Shown here one piece after another: positions 33,440 to 45,603 of a stretch of DNA of 64,000 nt. The translations under genes were made by a program, and so were the position numbers. Numbering within the stretch: the first letter of the stretch is position 1; each line of letters begins with the position of its first letter. The notes under the pieces were generated by a model. That model was not told the DNA's origin. It worked only from the letters and a program-made list of their open reading frames with translations, and did not search any database. Source of the DNA: Xanthostigma xanthostigma (lineage: Eukaryota > Arthropoda > Insecta > Raphidioptera > Raphidiidae); assembly GCA_963575645.1 (NCBI GenBank), contig OY754465.1:33863501-33927500 (forward strand), given 5' to 3'.

Positions 33440-36400
33440 ATGTGCGTCAAGTTGGATGGGACACCCCTTAAAAACAAATTTTTTTTTACGCCAATCGTTA
33501 GTGCTACGTTAGTGCCGCGCACTGTTAAAATTTCAGCGTTAGTGCCGGAAAATTGTGGAAAATATAGAGGGTTGTTGGTGTCCCATCCAACTTGACGTCA
33601 AGTTGGATGGGACACCCCTTAAAAAAGCGACTTTTGAAATTTTTTTTTGCGCCAATCGTTAGTGCTGCGTTAGTGCCGTATACTGTCAAAAGTGCTCGGT
33701 TACTGCCAAAAAATTGTGGAAAATATAGAGGGTTACTTTTCTTCCCTTTTAGGTTGACGTGAAGCTAGATGAGACACCCCTTAAAAAAAACGATTTTTGA
33801 AATATTTTTTTGTGCAAATCGTTAGTGCTACGTTAGTGCCGCATACTGTCAAAATTTCAGCGTTAGTGCCGGAAAATTGTGGAAAATATAGAGGGATTTC
33901 GAAAAAGTCAACTTAGATGGGACACCCCTTAAAAAAGCGACTTTTCAAAAAAATTTCTACGCCGATCGTTAGTGCTACGTTAGTGCCGTATACTGTTAAA
34001 GTTTCAGTGTTAGTGCTGGAAAATTGTGGAAAATATAGAGGATTTAAAAACGTCAAGTTGGATGGGACACCCCTTAAAAAAACGACTTTTCAAAAATTTT
34101 TCTACGCCATTCGTTAGTGCTACGTTAGTGCCGTATACTTTCAAAAGTGCTCGGTTACTGCCAAAAAATTGTGGAAAATATAGAGGGTTACTTTTCTTCC
34201 CTTGTAGGTTGACGTGAAGCTAAATTAGACACCCCTTAAAAAACGATTTTTGAAATATTTTTTTTGCAAATCGTTATTGCTACGTTAGTGCCGCATACTG
34301 TCAAAATTTCAGCGTTAGTGCCGGAAAATTGTGGAAAATATAGAGGGATTTCGAAAAAGTCAACTTAGTTGGGACACCCCATAAAAAAGCGACTTTTCAA
34401 AAAAAATTTTACGCCGATCGTTAGTGCTACGTTAGTGCCGTATACTGTTAAAATTTCAGTGTTAGTGCTGGAAAATTGTGGAAAATATAGAGGATTTCAA
34501 AACGTCAAGTTGGATGGGACACCCCTTAAAAAAACGACTTTTCAAAAATTTTTCTACGCCATTCGTTAGTGCTGCGTTAGTGCCGTATACTGTCAAATGT
34601 GCCGCGTTAGTGCCGGGAAATTGTGGAAAATATTCACTATTTTTATATATCTATATAGTCAAATGAGACAAGTATATCTAATAAACTAAACATAACTATG
34701 TCCAAATTGTACAAATCGATATAAATTAAATTTTTACTTCGTGACAGAAAATAAATACGTAAGTGGTAGCTGTTAGGATTTACAATGTTTTTCTAGGAAA
34801 ATTTCATATTTTTCTGGTAAAAATGGATCATTAATATTTAATAATTTCTGAAAAAAATAAATAGTTAAGATAATGTGTAATACTGTACAAACAATACTTA
34901 CCATTATTATCAATTAATTAAATTAATTAAAAAAATATGTATCCACGTAGACAGAAAATGGAGAATTATGGCTGCAGGAAGGATTTCTAAAATTAAATAA
35001 AAAAATAGTTTTTTTTTCTAAATAGGTACTTACATATGACTAATTGTAGCGTTGCTCTAAATATATCAGACCATTGATTTTATAATTCTAAAAAAAATCA
35101 ATATACTTTCTGAAATATTGATAAAAATATGAAAAATACACATTAAAAGTACAAATTTTGATAAAAATCATCAAGTGACACGCAATTAAGAAAACATATG
35201 AGATTTTCTACGAAAATAAAAAAAAAATCGGGTCACAGTACGAAACCCTGCCGACAATATAGTGTATTTACCAAAACAGACAGTGTGGCTTTATTATGTG
35301 AACGTAACTCCTTTGTTTTTGGACAAAATAAAGAATTAAACCCTTAATACATCCCTTAAAATAATATATTTCTTCTTAATTTCAATATATTACTGTCAAT
35401 TTAAAAATTAAATTTACCCTTCACTAAGTAAATCCATATTTACAAACTAACGGTTTCATAAAATTTTTAAGTTCGATCCTGTCGGGCTAATTTTATTAAA
35501 ATTTTGGCGGCACATTTTTATCTTTACTAATGGATTAAATTTAAATTTTGAAACGACCGACACCAATAATGTAAGTGCCATATGGCAAATACACTAATAA
35601 CAAAAATTTTCTCACGATTTATAACTTAAAAAATTGTTGGATTACTTATTTCTTTCTAATAATTATTTTGGTACTCCTTTCTGAAATGTTTTTAGTGATA
35701 CAAATTAGTGATGTAACGAATATTTGCACACATTCGCGAATATTCGCATATGTCTGTTTTAGTAAATACACTATATTGTCGGCAGGGTTTCGTACTGTGA
35801 CCCGATTTTCTTTTATTTTTGTAGAAAATCTCATGTTTTCTTAATTGCGTGTCACTTGAAGATTTTTATCAAAATTTGTACTTTTAATGTGTATTTTTCA
35901 TATTTTTATCAATATTTCAGAAAGTATATTGATTTTTTTTAGAATTATAAAATCAATGGTCTGATATATTTAGAGCAACGCTACAATTAGTCATGATGTA
36001 AGTACCTATTTAGAAAAAAAAAACTATTTTTTTATTTAATTTTAGAAATCCTTCCTGCAGCCATAATTCTCCATTTTCTGTCTACGTGGATACATATTTT
36101 TTTAATTAATTTAATTAATTGATAATAATGGAAATGGTAAGTATTGTTTGTACAGTATTACACATTATCTTAACTATTTATTTTTTTCGGAAATTATTAA
36201 ATATTAATGATCCATTTTTACCAGAAAAATATGAAATTTTCCTAGAAAAACATTATAAATCCTAACAGCTACAACTTACGTATTTATTTTCTGTCACGAA
36301 GTAAAAATTAAATTTATATCGATTTGTCAATTTGGACATAGTTATGTTTAGTTTATTAGATATACTTGTCTCATTTGACTATATAGATATATAAAAATCG

Positions 36401-37874
36401 TGAATATTTTCCACAATTTCCCGGCACTAACGCAGCACTAACGAATGGCGTAGAAATTTTTTTGAAAAGTCGTTTTTTTAAGGGGTGTCCCATCCAACTT
36501 GACGTTTTGAAATCCTCTATATTTTCCACAATTTTCCAGCACTAACACTGAAATTTTAACAGTATACGGCACTAACGTAGCACTAACGATCGGCGTAGAA
36601 ATTTTTTTGAAAGGTCGCTTTTTTAAGGGGTGTCCCATCTAACTTGACTTTTTCGAAATCCCTCTATATTTTCCACAATTTTCCGGCACTAACGCTGAAA
36701 TTTTGACAGTATGCGGCACTAACGTAGCAATAACGATTTGCAAAAAAAATATTTCAAAAATCGTTTTTTAAGGGGTGTCTAATTTAGCTTCACGTCAACC
36801 TACAAGGGAAGAAAAGTAACCCTCTATATTTTCCACAATTTTTTGGCAGTAACCGAGCACTTTTGACAGTATACGGCACTAACGTAGCACTAACGATTGG
36901 CGTAGAAAAATTTTTGAAAAGTCGTTTTTTTAAGGGGTGTCCCATCCAACTTGACGTTTTTAAATCCTCTATATTTTCCACAATTTTCCAGCACTAACAC
37001 TGAAACTTTAACAGTATACGGCACTAACGTAGCACTAACGATCGGCGTAGAAATTTTTTTGTAAGGTCGCTTTTTTAAGGGGTGTCCCATCTAACTTGAC
37101 TTTTTCGAAATCCCTCTATATTTTCCACAATTTTCCGGCACTAACGCTGAAATTTTGACAGTATGCGGCACTAACGTAGCAATAACGATTTGCAAAAAAA
37201 ATATTTCAAAAATCGTTTTTTAAGGGGTGTCTAATTTAGCTTCACGTCAACCTACAAGGGAAGAAAAGTAACCCTCTATATTTTCCACAATTTTTTGGCA
37301 GTAACCGAGCACTTTTGAAAGTATACGGCACTAACGTAGCACTAACGAATGGCGTAGAAAAATTTTTGAAAAGTCGTTTTTTTAAGGGGTGTCTCATCTA
37401 AGTTGACTTTTTCGAAATCCCTCTATATTTTCCACAATTTTCCGGCACTAACGCTGAAATTTTGACAGTATGCGGCACTAACGTAGCACTAACGATTTGC
37501 ACAAAAAAATATTTCAAAAATCGTTTTTTTTAAGGGGTGTCTCATCTAGCTTCACGTCAACCTAAAAGGGAAGAAAAGTAACCCTCTATATTTTCCACAA
37601 TTTTTTGGCAGTAACCGAGCACTTTTGACAGTATACGGCACTAACGCAGCACTAACGATTGGCGCAAAAAAAAATTTCAAAAGTCGCTTTTTTAAGGGGT
37701 GTCCCATCCAACTTGACGTCAAGTTGGATGGGACACCAACAACCCTCTATATTTTCCACAATTTTCCGGCACTAACGCTGAAATTTTAACAGTGCGCGGC
37801 ACTAACGTAGCACTAACGATTGGCGTAAAAAAAAATTTGTTTTTAAGGGGTGTCCCATCCAACTTGACGCACAT
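33440..37874. mobile_element. Foldback-type element with 9-bp target duplication
   Basis: Starts ATGTGCGTCAAGTTGGATGG and ends in its complement; flanked by a perfect 9-bp duplication TATTCTCCC (33431-33439, 37875-37883). The arms are about 1.8 kb each (to about 35285, and from about 35740). The outer 1.2 kb of each arm is itself tandemly repeated (GGGACACCCCTTAAAAAA, CGTTAGTGCTACGTTAGTGC, TTGTGGAAAATATAGAGG). A loop of about 455 bp has no transposase. Long internally repetitive inverted repeats plus a 9-bp duplication match Foldback-type (MULE-related) elements. Short ORFs in the arms are repeat artefacts. Confidence 0.9.
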
Positions 37875-38261
37875 TATTCTCCCAGTAGTCATTTATTAAA
37901 GATTAATGGTCGATTATTACATTTGCCCCGTTTTACAGGGTAAATGTAATAATGGGTTCACATTACATAGTAAATTTAATTTAGATTTATCTATAAGAAG
38001 TTGCGGGGTTGTAAATACAGTTTTCAAAACTTGACGTATGTGTGTCATCTAGTAAAAATATTTAAACAAATAGGGCTGACATCTTGCAAATGGCGGCATG
38101 TTAATTTTCAATTCTCAATTGCCCCACTTCACCCTACATCAATATTTTTTTTCACTTTCGACATCCCTAGCTCGCAGTGACGTCATTTCCAGCGTCGTAC
38201 CCAGTCTACCGGCCAGCAGAACTCCTAGCAGTGTTTCTAGCCTCATGTGCAGCGGCCTTAA

Positions 38262-39493
38262 GGTATGAAACAGAGAACATACAGGTATGAAACCTGTCCG
38301 GAATGACGTTTAAGGGATGCGCCATTGAGCAGTTTCTATTAACCCGGTATGGCCCATTTTAATTTTAACATTACAGCAAAATAAATACAATAATTATACC
38401 TACTAAAATTTTTCTCAAAAAATACATTATATACTTACATTTAGCAAGGTAATAACCGTGTTCGTTTGTTTCTCCTTTTCATCAACACATTGGGAGGCGC
38501 ACACGCAGTTTATTTTTAGACTGCGCATGTATCCATAGAGAAGAGAGGAAATCTTCAAAAAGAAGACACCAACGAACACTATATTAAAACACACATTATG
38601 ATCTTGAAAAAAACATTTATTTGGTAATACAAATAATTAAAAAAAAACTTCCCAATTAAATCATAACAATAAAAATAGCTGTTCAAATCGTAATAAGGAA
38701 AATATTTGAATTTCGAAAGCATTGCTTACCGAAAACCAAAAATGAACATTTTTGTTATAAGTAAATTTAATAAAATATAAAATAGCGCAAATTTCTTCAC
38801 ACTGTTGAATTTAAAATTATTTTCGCACTATTTAAGTTGTTCAATAAGTACAACGGTACAAAAATGTTCACACATTATTATTTCAGTATTCATTACTAAG
38901 TTCATAATATTATTTTACTTTACACAAATTTATAATAGAACTTTTTTATCACACTTAACAATTTCAGCCTTCAAAATCTGACTTTTAAATACAGATTTGT
39001 AAATACTCAATGGTAATTCAATAACTGATATTTAAATTTCAGTAACCTGACAAAAATAATTGCAGACACCATAACTGCATTAAAGTTTATCATTTTAAAT
39101 AATAATATAAACTATAGCGGCACACACACAGTCAGATATACGCTAGATAGATGAGGATTATAGACGTTCGAGAATAAAGGTCAAAGTCATTCAGACACTT
39201 AGGACCAAATCAGAATCTAGAAACAACAGCAGCTTCACTCGAGTGCAGGCACTTTGATGTTTATCAGCGAATTTCCGTGATTTTGAGCACAGTTGTGTTA
39301 AACCCCGCCCATAATTTTACTAATCATTGATACGATAGTATGCGCGAATTAGATTATGGTATGAGATAGAATTTAGACATACAGGATTTTGGCGAACCTA
39401 ATGTTCGCAATTAAAAACTAATAAAATGATGGCACTTGGAATGTCTATGTGGGGTCTAATCGGTCATATTACAATGAGGTTAAATTTTTTTCT
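38262..39493. other. Unassigned intergenic stretch
   Basis: AT-rich with no supported ORF or clear repeat. A motif of the TAGACG(T/C)TCGAG type at about 39160 recalls the small inverted-repeat family at 41366-41540. Confidence 0.35.
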
Positions 39494-40217
39494 ACAACTT
39501 TCATAGCAATCAGGAACTGAACAACACTATTTCACACAATATTTGTTTTTACTGTTGTTTTGACAATTATTATTAGACGTTACAGTAGCAAAGAATAGCG
39601 CAGCCATTTTACTCTTCCTTTGTAGGATCCGCATAGGATGATTTCCAATTCGAACACTAGATGTCAAACTATGATTGACAATCATTGTAAAAGGACTTTT
39701 CATATAAGCATAGCCTGCTGCCCGTTTTGAAGCGTTTCTTGCATATTCCTAATATATCCATCGATTCAGAAGAACTTTGTTAGATTATGGATTTGTTTGA
39801 AAGTTTGAGCAGATCATATACTTTTATTCTATACTGAGCATAGGAATAAAATCGCAATCGAACTATTAGGGTGCAAACATATTATACTTCTGTTTTTTTT
39901 TACGCCGTAAGCACTGGCATATCCAGCACGGGGGACCCGGCTTAAGAAATTTCTAATTTGTCCTCTCCTGGGCCAAAAGCTGGGTACACCCATGTTAACG
40001 TCATAGAAAAAAACAAAGTTTTTGAAACAGAGATACTTTATTCAGATTGAATGCAAGTACATCAACCAATCCTATCATCAGAGAAATCAGGGAATTACAT
40101 CGAAGAAAGAGACGCAGATATATTTTCGATACGCTTTGTTGCGTTCACTCACTGCACATTGAGTAGATAGGCAATGATTCATATAGTTAATTAATAGATA
40201 TATGAGGCAGATACTTG
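39494..40217 (+). repeat. Repeat R, copy 2 (uninterrupted)
   Basis: From ACAACTTTCATAGCAATCAGG to TATATGAGGCAGATA this is collinear with R copy 1 (12565-12618 plus 21230-23166) but has none of its three insertions. It serves as the empty-site reference. A third, partial, inverted copy is at 49602-49763. Confidence 0.88.
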
Positions 40218-40504
40218 ACAAACATCAAACTACGTTTGATATTTCGTCGTCACATGTTTGCACATATGAAATCTACTACTAGCAGCCACTACGTCCATCA
40301 AAAACAAAACTAGCAGCTTCAGTCATCTGACAGGTTGACTCACAGGCTATCAAGAGCATACTTGAATGTGTATGGGCCGCTTAATAAATTCATATTTTTA
40401 CATAACAATCTACTCAGAAAACGAGTTTTATTTTGTGATGCAAATAACTCAAGGTTAAAATCGATTTATGTTACGATCCAATATGTGATGTCTTTGCTAA
40501 ATAA

Positions 40505-40665
40505 GTTTTGTTGATATGATATAAAAATCGTTAATGCATTACAGAAAATCGTTCCACATAAAATGCACACGAACGTCCCTCGGGCGCGCGGTCTATTTTG
40601 CATTTTATATGGAACGATTTTCTGTAATGCATTAACGATTTCCATAATAACCATATCAACAAAAC
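40505..40665. mobile_element. Palindromic MITE with GC-rich loop
   Basis: Arms GTTTTGTTGATATG...TTAATGCATTACAGAAAATCG and the complement pair over about 60 bp. The loop contains CCCTCGGGCGCGCGG, a local GC peak in AT-rich DNA. Confidence 0.75.
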
Positions 40666-42314
40666 TCATGTAATTTACACATTTCTTTTTCTCTAGTAAA
40701 ATGCCTTTTAATTTTAATTTAACCAAAACTCGACATTGTAGTGTTTATTATCGTGCAATTTTATTACTTTATCAGACTTTGGTAACTGAAACAGAGATTT
40801 AATAATAAGAGATTTACATTGTTTAAGTTGCTCGACAACAGAGATTATCAGTATCTATAGTATCAACAAGAGAAAGATTTAACAGTACCATAAAATAATA
40901 TCTGCTAACTCTTAAGAGATTCATAATATATAGATCAAAATTATTTCCATTTTTTTTTACGAATATAAAATAGTTTTTGAAGTAAATCTTCTTTAATCGC
41001 AACGTGTGAGTAACTCAGATCTATTTTCGGATTAGAGTATTCGAACAGAAGTAAAGTGTTTGCGCAGTTTATTCTATTTAAAGGCATCAACTGACAGATG
41101 GCGGAACATAACTATGGACGCAAGCCAATAAGCATAGCCAACGTAATTTAATTTACGAACGATTTAATTTTTGAGTGAATATTTTCCAAAATGCGAGAGT
41201 GGTGAAAACGAATTAAAAGAAGTTTTACTTCAACCGCGCGTAAAGGTTACACGCATTTTTTTCCTATGAGTTAAATTTTAGCTTATAAAATAACATATCT
41301 TATAAAAATCTTCACTGTTTTCTATAATGCACATTTTCAAATTTAAATTTATTATTGATAGATTGTAGATTATAGACGCTCAACGGTGAGATAATCAGCA
41401 TCTATATTTGTTATATTATTTATATATGTTATAAATATAAATACTTTTATAATATGCATAACATGTCAAAACAAAACAAGATTTAAAATCGTTTAATAGT
41501 TGCTGATGATCTCAGATGTTGAGCGTCTATAATTTGTAATTTATTCTGTTCAAATTGTTTAAAAAATTGATAAAGTATTCGTGATTTTTAATAAAGGGAT
41601 GCACTGGAAAGTAATTGCGCCTGCGCAGATTACAAAACCTACATCGACTCTTCCATGCACTCGGAGTTTCGTGTAACTTTTGGTTTAAGGCAAAAACGCC
41701 TGTGTAAATGTAAAAAAAGATGACTAGTACTATTTTAACTAACACAATTCTTACTATTACTAAATGTGCATTTTCACAAACAATTTAGAATTACAATTAC
41801 AAAGATGGATGACCCAGAAATATAAAAATATTCATTCAACAAATAGGGTATTAGGCATGAATTTTTTATGCTATATTAATAGAGGAGTAAATTCCAAACA
41901 AAATCAGAAAGAAATTCCTTCATTCTGTTTTGAAATAAGCTCAGAATTAATTTCTGAAACAATGTTTGTAAGCCTCGTCTGTTAAAAAGCATATTTAATC
42001 GTGACGTCACAGGTTTATGAACATAGGCGTAGCAACGATTTTATCCTGAGGGGGGGGGGGGGCAATTTTCAACTCTACCTACCATTGCCACAGCTGTCAC
42101 TTACACATAATTTGAAAACTGTTCATAAAAGCGAAATCGATCAACACAACTCTGGAGAAATTTCACCATAAAGAAAATATGTAGATTATTGCAGATTTAT
42201 CTTGTTATTTGTACGTGAACAATGAATATTCTAGAGTGGTTCAGACCCACCTGCCCCCCCCTCTTGCTAGGCCAATGGTTATGAACACACAGAGGTAGTG
42301 CGTATCTACTATAT
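40666..42314. other. Intergenic stretch with small repeats
   Basis: Apart from the MITE at 41366-41540 there is no supported gene. A G-run lies at about 42050-42062. The short ORFs at 41527-41745 (-) and 41764-41985 (+) show no family features. Confidence 0.35.
41366..41540. mobile_element. Small inverted-repeat MITE, TAGACGCTCAAC family
   Basis: Left TATAGACGCTCAACGGTGAG...ATCAGCATCTATA and right GTTGCTGATGATCTCAG...TTGAGCGTCTATA face each other. Related single arms lie at about 48296-48335 and 40828-40865. Confidence 0.6.
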
Positions 42315-42671
42315 CAGTGTTTTTCAACCTGTGGGTCGCGACCCCCTGGGGGGTCGCGAAGCTTTTGTAGGGGGGTCGCCGGAGGTCGAGAGAATTTTAG
42401 TAATACCTGTGTACGTAAATTGCGTTAGTTAGTTATCAATTGGCGGCGTATTCGATGTATGTAGTTGTAAAATAATGTGTTTTACGTACTATATTATGTA
42501 CTTATATCCGAATCCTAATTATGGAGACGTATAAAAACGTCGTATGGAATGAATATTTGTAACACTGTAAAATACACATACATACATAATAAAAAAGCGA
42601 AGGGTCGGGGGGTCGCGAAATATTTTTTCATACCAGGGGGGTCGCATTATGAAAAAGGTTGAAAAACACTG
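42315..42671. mobile_element. hAT-type MITE, CAGTGTTTTTCAACC ends
   Basis: Ends CAGTGTTTTTCAACCTGTGG and GGTTGAAAAACACTG, with a perfect 8-bp duplication TACTATAT (42307-42314, 42672-42679). The interior carries repeated GGGGGGTCGCG motifs at both ends. About 357 bp, no ORF. Confidence 0.93.
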
Positions 42672-43072
42672 TACTATATAATCGAGAAAAAGGCGGTTGA
42701 AAAATATAGCCGAGTAAACTGTGTAAGCTATGTATACATGTGGAAATACTCAAGAGGTACAGTAACGTCATAAGCTGTTTTTGATTTTAAAAGTTTTTTC
42801 TTATTTGATTAAATGATTGCACTTCCAATGAATCATGCAATATTTCTCAGATTATAGAGTTTGATTCAAAATGACTTGTTTTCATGCAACATAATTTGTG
42901 ATAAAAAATTCCACACATGTACCCTGTTGTTCTATATTGCGGTTCTGAAATAGTAGAGAGTAACTCATAATTATAGTACGGTTCGCTAAATGGAACAGTG
43001 AAGCAATGAAACAATGTAAAGAATATCCATCCCACGTATAAAACGTGTGCTGCTTATATTGTGAAGTATAAT

Positions 43073-44475
43073 ACTGGGTTGCAGAGAGTATTGTCAAAAA
43101 TTTTGATTTGACAATGACTAGATTGTGGTAATATAATTATAGTTTTTATACATTCAGAGTAGCGTCAGTCTGGCTTCAAGAAATACCGGGACTTTTCCTG
43201 GTGGGCCGCCGTTCTTCCATGGGCCGGTCCAGTCCGGTCCGGATTTTTTTTTTCTTAGTTACACGATCTCGTAGAGGCTTTTGTTAATCTTCCCGGTAAT
43301 TTTTAAACGCTTTTATTTAGCTTGACTCTGTATATTTCTTTATATCTTGTTTAAAATCTTGGGACAGCTTTTTCAACTACTTACCATTATCTGATTGAGT
43401 TGAAATTTGGGATATATGTAAATAGTTCCGGTGACAATACAATATTATAATAACTAATTGACCGTCACAGTTTTCGTCCGGTTACAAATCGCATTTTTAA
43501 TAAAGCATGCACAGCTTTTTTAACTACTTCCCGTTATCCGACTGAGTTGAAATTTTGCATAGGTATGTAATTCCGATGATAATATAATATTATAATATCT
43601 AACTGACCGTTCCGGCTTTCGTCCGTTTGCAAATCGCACTTTTAATAAAGCACATCAAAAACTCAAAAATGAAATAGGTAAGAAAGCTTTTTAAGTTAAA
43701 CGGTTTTGAGTTCCGATGACAATACAATATTTTATAATAACTAACTGACTGGTCCGATTTTCGTCCGAATGCAAATACCACTTTCAATAAAGCATACCAA
43801 AGACTTAAAAATAAAAAGAGGTCAAAAAATTTTAAGTTGAACGCTTTTATTGTACAATCGATAATGTACTAAAAACTAGAAAAAAATATGAGTCACCATT
43901 GGGAGCTTTGATTAAACTAAAATAAAATCGCGGGGGGCATTTATAGTTACATTATGGTCGAAGAAGATAGTCGAAAGCTAAATATGATTTCCAATCAGTT
44001 CCAATTAGTTTAATCAAAGCCCGCTATTCTAGTTTTTAGTACATTATCGATTGTACAATAAAAGCGTTTAACTTAAAAGTTTTTTTACCTCTTTTTATTT
44101 AAATACCAGGCCGACCCTGATTCAGAGCAGTATAATATTGTTGTGATACTCCCTGTCATGTAGATTGTAGACTATTAGATTGTACTCACACAAAAACAAA
44201 TTATCAATCTTCACAGAAAAATGTCGCTTTTCAAGCAAAATATTGATTAAAATACGCAGAAAAAGTTGTTTCAGGTGGCAATTGTACGAAAAACAATGTT
44301 ATATACAAGTATACACAGTTTAGAAAAAATACCGTTTTCATTGATCAATTGTTTTCGAACAAGATCGAATTAAAATTCTACAATGCTCTTCTTATCAAGA
44401 AATATATAATATGACCACCATCTAGGTCTTTGTCAAATCAAATTTTTTGCTTTGCTTTCTGCAACCCAGAATACG
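43073..44475. mobile_element. TIR element, TGGGTTGCA family, copy A (interrupted)
   Basis: The left end, TGGGTTGCAGAGAGTATTGT, and right end (complement of TGGGTTGCAGAAAGCAAAGC) are inverted. A paralogue without the internal insertion is at 57580-57908, with matching TGGTAATATAATTATAGTTT, 'GATACTCCCTGTCA' and 'GTCGCTTTTCAAGC'. About 43160-44105 is extra sequence here. Confidence 0.7.
43160..44105. repeat. Insertion with three tandem units and a terminal palindrome
   Basis: Units of about 130-160 bp repeat 'TGAGTTGAAATTT', 'TTCCG(G/A)TGA(C/T)AAT', 'TTTTCGTCCG' and 'TTTTAATAAAGCA' (from about 43365). Next comes a palindrome from about 43812 to 44100 with arms AAAAAGAGGTCAAAAAA...ATTGTACAATCGATAATGTA. 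The 'CTGATTGAGTTGAAATTT' phrase links it to the elements at 50355-50834 and 58050-58790. Confidence 0.65.
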
Positions 44476-44828
44476 TGTATTTAGTTATTATCTAGAATAA
44501 ACAAATCGTACTTGGGTAACCAGCGCTTGAATAAGTTAACTAGCGCCAATTGATTAATTATTATCGCAACAGATCGCAACCACATAAACAAAAGTAATAT
44601 TTTAGAAAATATATTATTATGTATTATTTTATAAATAGTTAAAAAAATCTAAAAACTATATTTTAAACTGGTAAAGTGATGCAAATATTCTTTTCAATAT
44701 TTCATATAAATACAAATATTTACACGAATTTATTTACAAATCAAAGACGGCTTCGTTGATTTAAAAAAAAAAAATTACTATAATATATGGAATGTACACT
44801 AAAGCATTGTTATCACATTTTAAAATAA

Positions 44829-45081
44829 TGAGGGCTAGAATTTCTTATTCGTCAGATGGCGCTAGAGGCAAGTAAAGTATATGTCAAATGTTTATTAAGT
44901 CATTCTGCTATTCAATAAAGTAATTTGTTATTGCATCTTTTTAGTGGCTATTTCTATTTATAAAAATAATAATAATTTGGTCGTTAAATTATGTACATAA
45001 ACAGTACTGACAATTGAATGACAGATACCTCGTTCGCTAGTGGTGCCATCAGGTGGTGAAAAAAAGTCTGGTAGCCCTCAT
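44829..45081. mobile_element. MITE, TGAGGGCTA ends
   Basis: Short inverted ends TGAGGGCTAGAATTT and (complement) TGAGGGCTACCAGA, about 250 bp apart, with a second inner pair around GATGGCGCTAGAGG and TGGTGCCATCAGG. No ORF. Confidence 0.5.
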
Positions 45082-45603
45082 TGTACCAAAATTGTACGTT
45101 TAAAAAATTGACATTATATTTTATTGCATCGCCAATAATTTATCATCAGCCAAATATGTACTTTTTTTCCTTAACTCTAAACAGAATTGTATCGAAAGGT
45201 TGATTTTAAAATAAATGAAACGTTAAACTCAAAAAAACTGAAACATTAATTAAAAACAAATGACACATTTAACTTAAAACAAATGAGAGATTAAACAATG
45301 ATTAATTTTCTTCACCTGCTTGAACTATTTCAATGGAATCAGCAGAGCGTGAAATTCTTTATATTAATCGACTTTATAAATACAAAAGTCAGTTTGATCT
45401 CAATAACACTCATTTGTTTTATCTTTACATAAAATCGAAATCCTACTGGCTAACAAAACTAGCCAATACGATGAGTGGTAAAACAAACACAGCAAATTAT
45501 TAAAAAAAAAACGTAATTTTTAAAATTGTCAGTTGGCATCGATGAGATTTTAAACAAAATAAAAATAATATAACACCAAATAAAAAAATACTGGCAACTT
45601 GAC
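45082..45603 (-). other. 3' flank of the membrane-protein gene
   Basis: Lies downstream of the stop at 45604 on the - strand and probably contains its 3' UTR. On the - strand an AATAAA-type signal can be read at several points in AT-rich sequence; none is decisive. Confidence 0.35.

Larger units (their letters stand above)
26253..38134 (+). mobile_element. pogo-like element, third shell
   Basis: Terminal repeats GGGTGAAGTGGGGCAATTG (left) and its exact complement (right), flanked by TA (26251-26252, 38135-38136). It encodes the transposase at 26711. Its own sequence probably covers 26253-28815, 33080-33439 and 37884-38134; the rest was inserted afterwards (satellite unit and foldback). Confidence 0.88.
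25752..38169. mobile_element. hAT-type MITE, TAGGGATG family, copy B (second shell)
   Basis: Begins TAGGGATGTTGAAAAAG and ends CTTTCGACATCCCTA with a perfect 8-bp duplication GCTCGCAG (25744-25751 and 38170-38177). Same family as 21265-21861, with an interior rich in ATCGAT/ATATCGA. It was later split by the pogo-like element at 26251. Confidence 0.92.
25394..38257. mobile_element. piggyBac-type MITE, outermost shell of the nest
   Basis: Terminal repeats GGCCGCTTCACACGAGGCTA (left) and its near complement (right), flanked by TTAA at 25390-25393 and 38258-38261, the piggyBac-type target. Without the nested insertion the element is about 450 bp (25394-25751 plus 38178-38257). It has no transposase; the ORFs on both strands at 25473-25736 are by-products. 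Confidence 0.82.

Noticed and set aside
33917-37090. ORFs of 62-66 residues (MGHPLKKRLFKK..., MENIEDLKTSS...)
   Set aside because: They are copies of one repeat unit in the arms of the foldback element, on both strands and in several frames.
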